NCBI GenBank assembly: GCA_905215325.1
Contig: CAJMPP010000018.1
Location: 1 to 46,751, forward strand
DNA length: 46,751 bases
Direction: 5' to 3'
Source of the DNA: an uncultured bacterium
GTDB lineage: Bacteria; Actinomycetota; Coriobacteriia; Coriobacteriales; Eggerthellaceae
Part shown: in pieces, positions 32,226-39,734 of the stretch
Layout: every line of letters begins with the position of its first letter
Position numbering within the stretch: the stretch's first letter is position 1
Translations under genes and position numbers: made by a program
Notes under the pieces: model-generated
Told to the model about the DNA's origin: nothing
Seen by the model: only the letters and a program-made list of their open reading frames with translations
Database searches by the model: none

Positions 32226-32857
32226 GCCGCAATTGCTTAGTTGTTGACCTGGATAAATGCATCGGCTGCCACGCGTGCGAGGTGGCCTGCAAGAACGAGA
32301 ACGGCATCGCCTTGGGCGAGTACTGGAACCGCGTGCTGCAGATCGGCCCGCACGGGACCTTCCCCGACTTGGAGCAGTATTGGCTGCCCGTGCAGTGCCA
32401 GCAGTGCGAGGACGCGCCCTGCGTGCACGTGTGCCCGACCGGCGCGAGCTACCGCGACGCCGACGGCAAGGTGCTGGTGGACAAGGAGAAGTGCATCGGC
32501 TGCAAGTACTGCATGATGGCCTGCCCTTATGGCGTTCGTTCGTGGAACACCAAGGAGAAGGCCGTCGAGAAGTGCACCCTGTGCGGCCAGCTGACCAGCG
32601 CCGGCCAGGAGCCCGCGTGCGTGGCCGCGTGCTGCGCGAACGCCCGCTTCTATGGTGACCTGGACGACCCGAGCTCCGACGTGTCGAAGGCCGTGGCGGC
32701 CGCCGACCCGGCAAGCGTGCACACCCTGCACGATGCCGGCAACAAGCCGCTGACGCGCTACATCCTGTCCGACAAGATCGCCACGTGGCACGACGTGGAC
32801 GCCATCAAGCCGGCGTCCGACGCGCAGGACGCCGCGTGGTTCGCGAAGGAGGCGTAA
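32222..32857 (+). CDS. DmsB-like ferredoxin, four [4Fe-4S] clusters
   Basis: 211 residues; its ATG overlaps the stop of the catalytic subunit. CIGCHACEVACK (about 13-24), CQQCEDAPCVHVCP, CIGCKYCMMACP and CTLCGQ...CVAACC are the four Cys groups typical of DmsB/PsrB/NrfC electron-transfer subunits. It lacks its own signal peptide, so it should be exported as a complex with the Tat-bearing subunit. It passes electrons between the membrane anchor and the Mo centre. Confidence 0.92.
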   Translation: MSRNCLVVDLDKCIGCHACEVACKNENGIALGEYWNRVLQIGPHGTFPDLEQYWLPVQCQQCEDAPCVHVCPTGASYRDADGKVLVDKEKCIGCKYCMMACPYGVRSWNTKEKAVEKCTLCGQLTSAGQEPACVAACCANARFYGDLDDPSSDVSKAVAAADPASVHTLHDAGNKPLTRYILSDKIATWHDVDAIKPASDAQDAAWFAKEA

Positions 32858-32860
32858 GGC

Positions 32861-33667
32861 ATGGAGATCCAATGGTCCCTGGTTTTGTTCACGGCCCTGA
32901 CCGGCATGGGCGGCTGCATGTTCGCATGCGTCGCCGCCGATGAGTTCCTCGGCCGTGCGAAGGCCGCGGCGTTTCCCGCGGCTGTGGCGGCGCTGGTGAT
33001 CGCGGTCGTGGGCGGTCTGGCTTCCGTGACGCACCTGTCGCACCCTGGCCGCATCATGGGCGCCCTGAGCCACCCGACGTCGGGCATCTTCACCGAGGCG
33101 CTGCTGGTGGGCTGCCTGTGCGTGTGCGTGGCGGTGTACCTGGTGCTGGTCAAGCGCGGTGCCGGCGCGTCCGCCCGCAAGGCCATCGCCGTCATCGGCG
33201 CGGTGTTCGGCGTGCTGCTGAGCTTCATGGCGGGCGAGTCCTACCTGATGGAGGCGCGCCCGAACTGGTGCAGCCAGCTGCTGCCGCTGGGCTACCTGCT
33301 GACCGCAGTGCCCGAGGGCATCGCCGCCTACCTGGTGGTAGTTGCCGCTAAGGCAAAGGGCGCCGATGTTGCGCCGTACGGCCGTGCGCTGCTGGTCGGC
33401 GGCGTGCTGGCCGCGGTGGGCGCTGCCGCCTACGTGTTGTGGGCGGGTCCCGCCGACGGCGTGCAGTGGGCGCTGCTGGTAGTGGCGGTGCTGGGCGCCG
33501 GCGTGGTGCCGGCCGCATGCGGCGCGCTGCTCGGCAAGAAGCCCGAGAGCTTGATGGCTATGGCGGGCGGCTCGCTGGCCTGCGCATTCGTGGGCGCGGT
33601 GTCCTACCGCTGCATCATGTGGCTGATCACGGTCCCGATTGCGAACCTGTTCCTGAACGTGCTGTAG
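32861..33667 (+). CDS. DmsC-like membrane anchor, quinol oxidase subunit
   Basis: 268 residues with about eight membrane helices. The start LVLFTALTGMGGCMFACVAA and SVTHLSHPGRIMGALSHPTS, then GIFTEALLVG match DmsC-family anchors (compare DmsC, 287 residues), including the conserved His and the HLGxPxRAxxAxxNxxSSWLSRE-like loop. It takes electrons from menaquinol and holds the AB dimer on the outer side of the membrane. Three bases separate it from the ferredoxin gene. A 260-bp gap with a long hairpin follows before the chaperone. Confidence 0.88.
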   Translation: MEIQWSLVLFTALTGMGGCMFACVAADEFLGRAKAAAFPAAVAALVIAVVGGLASVTHLSHPGRIMGALSHPTSGIFTEALLVGCLCVCVAVYLVLVKRGAGASARKAIAVIGAVFGVLLSFMAGESYLMEARPNWCSQLLPLGYLLTAVPEGIAAYLVVVAAKAKGADVAPYGRALLVGGVLAAVGAAAYVLWAGPADGVQWALLVVAVLGAGVVPAACGALLGKKPESLMAMAGGSLACAFVGAVSYRCIMWLITVPIANLFLNVL

Positions 33668-33709
33668 GCGCAAGGCCGGGGGAGGGGATGCCCTTCCCCG
33701 GCCGACTCG

Positions 33710-33786
33710 CGATGTATTCGCGGTTCGTATTCGCTTTTCCCCACCTCCCTCCCTTCCCCCGGCGAATGCGAACCGCGAGCGCATCG
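33710..33786 (+). promoter_or_regulatory. 25-bp hairpin with C-rich loop between anchor and chaperone genes
   Basis: The arm 33710-33734 pairs with 33762-33786 over 25 positions, with four G-U pairs and no true mismatch. The 27-nt loop is pyrimidine-rich (TTTTCCCCACCTCCCTCCCT, then TCCCCCG). On the other strand the loop has four G-runs of three or more, a G-quadruplex pattern. An unrelated 8-bp hairpin (GGCCGGGG/CCCCGGCC) lies just upstream at 33674-33703. Confidence 0.7.
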
Positions 33787-33927
33787 AGTGCGGCGATGGG
33801 TCGCGTCCGTGATGCAGCTAATGAATATCGATACTCGGCCCCTGAGCCCGGCCTGACCGGCTGTGCAGGGGAACAATGGAAGCGAGCGTCCGAAGACAAG
33901 CGGGCGCTTCGGCAGAAAGGGGCGATC

Positions 33928-34671
33928 GTGACCGACGGAAACGCGGTGCAGACGCAGCAACAGGAAGAGCGCGATCAGCTGATTTCCCAGCTCATAGAGG
34001 TGAATGCCGGGCGTGCGGCGTACTATCGCATGTTGGGCGAGCTGTTCTTCCGCGAGTTGACGCAGGAGCAGGTCGAGCATCTGGCGGGTATGGATTTCGC
34101 CGGAATGGACGGCGATGACGATCTCATCGCCCAGGGTTATAACGACATGCGCCGCTACCTTCGCCATGTGAATTCCGGCACGCGCCAGGCGCTGGCCTGC
34201 GATTACGCGCACACGTTCCTAGCGGCGGGGAATTACGAGACGTTCGCCGCAACGCCGTTCGAAAGCGTGTTCACCAGTCAGCTCGGGCTCATGATGCAGG
34301 AGGCGCGCGACGATGTCTACAAGATGTATTGCGAGCAGGGCATTCAGCCGCAGGCCGATTTGCATGTGCCCGAGGATCATGTGTCGTTCGAGTTCGAGTT
34401 TTTGGCGACGGTCATCGAGCGCACGAACGCTGCGCTTTTGACGGGCGAATTCGCACGCGCCCGGGCGCTTGCCGAAACGGTTTCCGAATTTCACCGGTTG
34501 CATCAACTCAACTGGATCGACGATCTGTGCGATGCCGTGCTCGACGTGGCCGAGACCCGTTTTTATCGTGGCGTTGCGAAGGTGACGCGCGGGTTCGTGC
34601 ATATGGAGACCGAGGTTGTCGCCGACGAGCTCGAGGTGCTGCAAGGCCTGGCGGACAAGCAGGCTGCGTAG
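33928..34671 (+). CDS. TorD/DmsD-family molybdoenzyme chaperone
   Basis: 247 residues from GTG 33928, with AGAAAGGGG upstream; longer frames start in non-coding sequence. The signature VPEDHVSFEFEFLA (about 150-163) is the TorD/DmsD/NarJ E-PxDHxxxELEFM motif, and ACDYAHTFLA, then YEEF-like NYETFAATPFESVFTSQLGL precede it. Such all-helical proteins bind the Tat signal of the catalytic subunit and aid cofactor insertion before export. It is the expected partner of the enzyme at 29175. Confidence 0.88.
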   Translation: MTDGNAVQTQQQEERDQLISQLIEVNAGRAAYYRMLGELFFRELTQEQVEHLAGMDFAGMDGDDDLIAQGYNDMRRYLRHVNSGTRQALACDYAHTFLAAGNYETFAATPFESVFTSQLGLMMQEARDDVYKMYCEQGIQPQADLHVPEDHVSFEFEFLATVIERTNAALLTGEFARARALAETVSEFHRLHQLNWIDDLCDAVLDVAETRFYRGVAKVTRGFVHMETEVVADELEVLQGLADKQAA

Positions 34672-34879
34672 TTCGTTTCTCCTGATGAATCGGCGGAAAG
34701 GGGCAGAAGGGTACGCTTGCGCGGTCTGGCTGCAAGCGCCTTGCTCCATTGGTGCTCGCAAGTGAGGGCAGGCTGCTGCCGGCAGGTTCGCCGCGGGAAG
34801 CGGGACCGGTCATGAATCCCCGCCTTGCTTTCGCATTAGGGCGCGAGGGTGCAGCCGTAAGACGAGAAAGGATGGGTTT

Positions 34880-35479
34880 ATGGGCGATCAGCCGAGCATC
34901 ACGCGTCGCGGGGTGTTGGTCGGCGCCGGCGCCGTGGCCGGTATGTTTGCGGTCGGCGGCGCGGCGTACGCGCTTGAAGGCGAGGATCGGGGGCTTTTGC
35001 GCCCTCCCGGTGCGCAGGACGAGGCGCATTTCCGTGCCACTTGCTTGAAGTGCAACCGTTGCGAGACGGCCTGCCCGCAGCACTGCCTGCGCACGGGCGT
35101 CCTGGAAGACGGCCTGCTCAACTGGCGCACGCCCATCATGGATTTCCATCGCGGCGTTTGCGACTTTTGCGGTATCTGCGAGGACGTGTGCCCGGCGGGT
35201 TCAATCGCGGGCGCGCATGATCCCGCGCAGGTCATCGGCGTCGCGGTCGTCGACCGCGAGCGCTGCATCGCATGGGCCCAAGGCGGTTGCCAGGTGTGCG
35301 TCGATGCATGCCCGTACGGGGCCATCGCGCTCGACGACGCGAATCGACCCGTTGTCGACCAGGCGAAATGCAACGGATGCGGCGCGTGCGAGAACGCATG
35401 CCCGTCGAACAGCTACCTCGCGTTCGCCGGCGGCACCGACCGCGGCATCAACGTGCACGCAGCAGGGAAGGAGGCATAG
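34880..35479 (+). CDS. napG: NapG/MauM-type polyferredoxin
   Basis: 199 residues from ATG 34880 (GAAAGGATGG upstream). SITRRGVLVGAGAVAGMFAV is a Tat-type or uncleaved N-anchor. Cys groups: CLKCNRCETACP (55-66), CDFCGICEDVCP, CVDACP, and CNGCGACENACP, i.e. about four [4Fe-4S] clusters. It matches NapG, the ferredoxin half of the NapGH quinol dehydrogenase that feeds periplasmic nitrate reductase. No napA is in view, so it probably serves the Mo enzyme of this operon. It is followed immediately by napH. Confidence 0.85.
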   Translation: MGDQPSITRRGVLVGAGAVAGMFAVGGAAYALEGEDRGLLRPPGAQDEAHFRATCLKCNRCETACPQHCLRTGVLEDGLLNWRTPIMDFHRGVCDFCGICEDVCPAGSIAGAHDPAQVIGVAVVDRERCIAWAQGGCQVCVDACPYGAIALDDANRPVVDQAKCNGCGACENACPSNSYLAFAGGTDRGINVHAAGKEA

Positions 35480-35482
35480 GCG

Positions 35483-36775
35483 ATGAGCGATAAGGAAAAC
35501 AGCGCGCCCAAAAAGTCCCGCTTCCGCACAGCGCGGGGCTGGGTTGCGTTCGCGTGCGTGGCGTTCGCGCTGGCGGGCATGGCGTTTCGCGTGGGAATCG
35601 GCACGCCCTCGGCGTTCGGTATTCAGCAAATCTCGGCCATTTGCCCGTTGGGCGCCCTCGAGACCATGGCGGGCGCCAAGAGCGTTATGTTGCACCCGCT
35701 GCTGCTGTTCGTGCTGGTGGTGGTGCTGATCGCCCTGGTTGGCAAGGCGTTTTGCGCTTGGATGTGCCCCGTTCCGTGGTTGCAGAGGTTCTTCCGCCCG
35801 AAAAAACGCAGCGTGGCGAAAGGCGGCGTAGGGCACGGCGTCTCGGCGAAGAGCGGGGCGGCGCGTGAGGCTGCGGCGAAGGCCGACGCCGGGCGCGACG
35901 CATCGGGATTGAGCGGCGCCGGGTGCGATGCCTCGGTTTCTTGTTGCAACCCTGGTACGGGCCTTTCCCGGGCGAAACCGTTGACCCCCGGCGCGTCCGA
36001 AGCCCGCGAGTCCCAAATTAAGACGGATTCGGGCGCTAACCGCCAAAAGGCGCGCGAGTGCGTATTGGCGGCGGTGGACGAATGCTCGAACGATACGCAT
36101 GATGCAGCAACCGCAGCTTCGGAGCATGCAACCAACGCCTGCGCGGCAGATTCCGGGCTCTCCTCGCTCGACCTCGCACGCACTCGCGCGATTGTTGGCA
36201 GCAAAACCGCCGAACCTGAGGAAGCGCATCCCGCCTGCTCGCCGTCCGCATGCTCGGCTTGCGCGGGCGCGGCGGCGTGCGCGAAGGTGCTGGCCCCGGT
36301 GGGAGGTGCGCGCGACGGCGTGCAGTTGGATAGCCGCCATGCGGTGCTGGTGGGGACGTTGGCTTCCGCTGCCGTGTTCGGTTTCCCGGTGTTTTGCCTC
36401 ATCTGCCCGGTCGGCTTGACGTTTGCGACCATCATCGGGCTGTGGAACCTGGTGCAGTTCAACGAGCCTTCTTGGGCGCTCATCATCTTCCCGATCATCC
36501 TGGTCGCGGAGGTCACCGTGCTGCGCAAATGGTGCAGCAAGATCTGCCCGATCAGCGCGCTGGTCAGCCTGCCGTCGAACCTCAACGTCACGTTGCGACC
36601 GCGGGTCAAGGCCGATGTGTGCCTGCGTAGCCGCGGCGTGGATTGCCATTCGTGCGTCGATGCCTGCCCCGAGCAGCTCGACCCGCATTCGGGCCGCATT
36701 CCCGAGTGCTCGAAATGCGGCAAGTGCGTGGAGGCCTGCCCGGCCAAGGCCATCAGCGTCAAGCTGCTGAAGTAG
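35483..36775 (+). CDS. napH: NapH-like quinol dehydrogenase with ~165-residue insert
   Basis: 430 residues against about 287 for E. coli NapH. Helices one and two (AFACVAFALAGMAFRVGIG, LLLFVLVVVLIALVGKAFC) lead to CAWMCPVPWLQRFF (91-104), the conserved C-x3-C-P pair. Residues about 108-272 are an Ala/Ser/Asp/Arg-rich insert with many Cys (SVSCCNP, PACSPSACSACAGAAACA). Then further helices, FCLICPVG (304-311, second C-x2-C-P) and a C-terminal pair of ferredoxin motifs (CHSCVDACP and CSKCGKCVEACP). NapH oxidises menaquinol and passes electrons to NapG. The insert replaces a short loop and should lie in the cytoplasm or periplasm, depending on topology. Three bases separate it from napG. Confidence 0.82.
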   Translation: MSDKENSAPKKSRFRTARGWVAFACVAFALAGMAFRVGIGTPSAFGIQQISAICPLGALETMAGAKSVMLHPLLLFVLVVVLIALVGKAFCAWMCPVPWLQRFFRPKKRSVAKGGVGHGVSAKSGAAREAAAKADAGRDASGLSGAGCDASVSCCNPGTGLSRAKPLTPGASEARESQIKTDSGANRQKARECVLAAVDECSNDTHDAATAASEHATNACAADSGLSSLDLARTRAIVGSKTAEPEEAHPACSPSACSACAGAAACAKVLAPVGGARDGVQLDSRHAVLVGTLASAAVFGFPVFCLICPVGLTFATIIGLWNLVQFNEPSWALIIFPIILVAEVTVLRKWCSKICPISALVSLPSNLNVTLRPRVKADVCLRSRGVDCHSCVDACPEQLDPHSGRIPECSKCGKCVEACPAKAISVKLLK

Positions 36776-37026
36776 TCGGCGGCCAGCTCGCTCTGCGAGT
36801 TCGTATTGCCCCGCGTGCTTCGCGGCGCATAGCTTGCGCTCAGCGGACGCGCTGGCGAACAGGCGGCGTGCCCCCATGCGCCCGCCGCCCCCATCTGCTT
36901 TCGTCGGTTCCGTGAAAACGCTGCCCGGCGCGGGTCTGCTCCGCGGGGCGGCTTATCATGGATGGCAGACGAGAGAAACATGCGCGGGCGCCACATGGGA
37001 AACGCCGCGCTGATATGGGGGAATAC
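36776..37026. other. Intergenic stretch before feoAB
   Basis: GC-rich, with small palindromes (GCTCGCTCTGCGAG). No convincing terminator for the upstream operon and no iron-responsive (Fur/DtxR/IdeR) box that I can support. Confidence 0.4.
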
Positions 37027-39621
37027 ATGCTGCTGAGCGAACTTGCGCGCGGACAGGCGGGCGTGGTCGAGGCCGTGCACGGTGAAGGTTCCGTCCGCCG
37101 TCATTTACTGGATATGGGGCTCACGCCCAACGCGGTGGTCACGCTGCAGAAAACGGCTCCCATGGGCGACCCGATCCAGGTGACGGTGCGCGGCTACGAG
37201 CTGACGCTGCGCTTGAGCGAGGCCGACAACGTGCTCGTGCGGGCGCTCGACCCGCAGGATCGCCCCGACGCCCCGGCCGGCGCCGACGCCGCGCACTCGC
37301 AGGCCGACGCCGGCACCGCCGCCGCGCCCGCAGCCCGTGCCGGCCGCAGCCCGCTGCCGCACCCCGGCCTCGGCGAGTTCGGCCCGGCCGAGGAGGCCTA
37401 TCGCGCCCATGCGCGCCGCGCCGCCGCGAAGACCGGCCCGCTCACCTTCGCGCTGGTGGGCAACCAGAACTGCGGCAAGACCACGCTGTTCAACCAGCTC
37501 ACGGGCGCGAACCAGCACGTCGGCAACTTCCCGGGCGTCACGGTCGACCGCAAGGACGGCGCCATCCGCGGGCACGCCGAGGCAACCGTCACCGACCTGC
37601 CGGGCGTGTACTCGCTGTCGCCATACTCCAACGAGGAGATCGTCACGCGCGACTTCCTGCTCGACGAGAAGCCCGACGGCATCATCAACATCGTCGACGG
37701 CACCAATATCGAGCGCAACCTGTACCTGACCATGCAGATCATGGAGCTGGGCATCCCCATGGTGCTGGCGCTCAACATGATGGACGAGGTCGAGGCCAAC
37801 GGCGGTACCGTGCGCGTGAACGAGCTCGAGGCTGAGCTGGGCATTCCCGTGGTGCCCATTTCCGCGGCGAAGAACGAGGGCGTCGACGAGCTGGTCGACC
37901 ACGCCCTGCACGTGGCGCGCTTCGACGAGGCGCCCGGCCGCATTGACTTCTGCCCCGCAAGCGCGCAAGAGCACGACCCGCTCGGCGCGGTGCACCGCTG
38001 CATCCACGCCACGGCGCACATCATCGAGCCGTACGCCGAGCAGGCGTCCGTCCCGACGCGCTTCGCCGCCACGAAGGTGGTCGAGGGCGACGAGCTGATC
38101 GCCCGCAAGCTCGATCTGCCGGAATCCGCCATCTCGTCGGTGCGCGAGCTGACGGCGGCCATGGAGGCCGACGCCGGCATGGACGCCGAGGCGGCGCTCG
38201 CCAACATGCGCTTCGCCTTCCTGGCGAACCTGTGCGCCAACACCGTCGTCCGCCCGCATGAAAGCCGCGAACACAAGCGCAGCGTTTCCGTCGACAAGCT
38301 TCTGACCGGGCGTTATACCGGCATCCCGTGCTTTTTCGCCATCATGGCCGCGGTGTTCGTGCTCACGTTCAGCTTCGTGGGCGCCGCGCTTTCCGACCTA
38401 GTGAGCACCGGCGTCGACGCGGCCCTGGAGGCGCTGGCCGCCGGCTGCGAGGCGTGGGGCCTCAACCTCGTGGCGCAATCGCTGCTGGTCGACGGCATCG
38501 GCGCCGGCGTGGGCGCGGTCATCGGCTTTTTGCCCACCATCGTCACGCTGTTCTTTTTCCTGTCTATCCTTGAGGACTCGGGCTATATGGCGCGCGTGGC
38601 GTTCGTCATGGACCGGCCCATGCGCAAGATCGGCTTATCCGGGCGCTCCATCGTGCCGCTGCTCATGGGGTTCGGTTGCTCGGTGCCATCGATCATGGCC
38701 ACGCGCACGTTGTCGAGCGAACGCGACCGCAAAATGACCACCATGCTGGTGCCGTTCATGAGCTGCAGTGCGAAACTTCCCATATATGCCCTGCTCGTGG
38801 GGGCGTTTTTCCCGCGCGCGCTGCAACCGGTGGTCATGATCGGCCTGTATGCGTTCGGCGTGGCGGTGGGCATCTCGTTCGCGGCCGTGCTCAAGCGCGC
38901 GCGTTTCCGCGGCCAGCCCGTGCCGTTCGTGATGGAGCTGCCGAACTACCGCCTGCCCGCCGCGAAAAGCGTGGCGCGCCTGGTGTGGGACAAGGCGAAG
39001 GGCTTCGTGAAGAAGGCGTTCACCGTGGTGCTTGCCGCGTGCGTGGTCATCTGGTTTTTGCAGACGTTCGACGCGCGTCTGAACGTGGTCGACGACGTCG
39101 ACGCCAGCCTGCTCGCGGGCATCGGCGGGCTGATCGCCCCGCTGTTCGCGCCGCTGGGCTTCGGCGATTGGCGCGCGGCAACGGCCCTCATGACGGGCTT
39201 CATGGCGAAGGAGAGCGTGGTATCCACGTTGACGCAGGTCATGGGCGAGGGCGTGGACCTGACCATGTTGTTCACGCCGGTGACGGCCATGGCGTTTCTG
39301 GCATTCGTGCTGCTGTACACGCCGTGCGTGGCAGCCATCGCCACCGTGCGCAGCGAGCAGGGCGGCGCACGCGCGGCGCTCGAGATGGTGCTTTTGCAGT
39401 GCGGCATCGCCTGGGTGGTCTCGTTCGCGGTGTATCTGGCGGGCTCGCTGGTCACGGGCGGGATTGCGAACGCGTTCAGCCTACCGGGCCTGGTTGCGGC
39501 CGTGGTTATCGCAGTGGGTATCGGCGTGTACCTGAAGCATCAGCGCACCGACGGCGAGTTGAAGGTGGGCTGCAAAACCTGCCCCGCGAACTGCAAGAAC
39601 TCCAGCGGCTGCTGCCATTAA
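37027..39621 (+). CDS. feoB: FeoA-FeoB fusion, ferrous iron transporter
   Basis: 864 residues from ATG 37027 (MLLSELARGQAG), with GGGGGA seven bases upstream; ATG 37015 and ATG 36958 in frame are possible. Residues about 1-75 are a FeoA SH3-like domain (GSVRRHLLDMGLTPNAVVTL, then GDPIQVTVRGYELTLR). A Pro/Ala linker leads to the FeoB GTPase: GNQNCGKTTLFNQLTG (G1), VGNFPGVTVD (G2), DLPGVYSL (G3), NMMDEV (G4). Two Gate domains with helices follow (GCSVPSIMATR, FMSCSAKLPIYALLVGAFF). The C-terminal ~20 residues are Cys-rich (CKTCPANCKNSSGCCH), reminiscent of FeoC-like tails. It imports Fe(II) with GTP hydrolysis. It likely supplies the many iron-sulphur enzymes nearby. Confidence 0.92.
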   Translation: MLLSELARGQAGVVEAVHGEGSVRRHLLDMGLTPNAVVTLQKTAPMGDPIQVTVRGYELTLRLSEADNVLVRALDPQDRPDAPAGADAAHSQADAGTAAAPAARAGRSPLPHPGLGEFGPAEEAYRAHARRAAAKTGPLTFALVGNQNCGKTTLFNQLTGANQHVGNFPGVTVDRKDGAIRGHAEATVTDLPGVYSLSPYSNEEIVTRDFLLDEKPDGIINIVDGTNIERNLYLTMQIMELGIPMVLALNMMDEVEANGGTVRVNELEAELGIPVVPISAAKNEGVDELVDHALHVARFDEAPGRIDFCPASAQEHDPLGAVHRCIHATAHIIEPYAEQASVPTRFAATKVVEGDELIARKLDLPESAISSVRELTAAMEADAGMDAEAALANMRFAFLANLCANTVVRPHESREHKRSVSVDKLLTGRYTGIPCFFAIMAAVFVLTFSFVGAALSDLVSTGVDAALEALAAGCEAWGLNLVAQSLLVDGIGAGVGAVIGFLPTIVTLFFFLSILEDSGYMARVAFVMDRPMRKIGLSGRSIVPLLMGFGCSVPSIMATRTLSSERDRKMTTMLVPFMSCSAKLPIYALLVGAFFPRALQPVVMIGLYAFGVAVGISFAAVLKRARFRGQPVPFVMELPNYRLPAAKSVARLVWDKAKGFVKKAFTVVLAACVVIWFLQTFDARLNVVDDVDASLLAGIGGLIAPLFAPLGFGDWRAATALMTGFMAKESVVSTLTQVMGEGVDLTMLFTPVTAMAFLAFVLLYTPCVAAIATVRSEQGGARAALEMVLLQCGIAWVVSFAVYLAGSLVTGGIANAFSLPGLVAAVVIAVGIGVYLKHQRTDGELKVGCKTCPANCKNSSGCCH

Positions 39622-39656
39622 GGCAGGGAAGTTGCTCCCTGCTTCCACCCAAGCAC

Positions 39657-39695
39657 AAAAAAATCGCCCCGCCTCCAATGGAAGCGGGGCGATTT
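39657..39695 (-). terminator. Terminator of the symporter gene (minus strand)
   Basis: A 12-bp stem AAATCGCCCCGC/GCGGGGCGATTT with seven A residues before it on the plus strand, that is a T-run on the minus strand. It may also slow plus-strand transcripts from feoB. Confidence 0.8.
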
Positions 39696-39734
39696 CGCAC
39701 ACGAGGCAAGCTCAGCTGAACGGCAAACTGCCTG

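Noticed and set aside
32237..33784. Long antisense frame across the ferredoxin and anchor genes
   Set aside because: His/Arg/Ala-rich shadow with no family signature; the plus-strand genes are unambiguous.
36036..36260. Separate small Cys-containing genes inside the NapH insert
   Set aside because: The insert is in frame with both flanking NapH halves, and no internal start has a ribosome-binding site.
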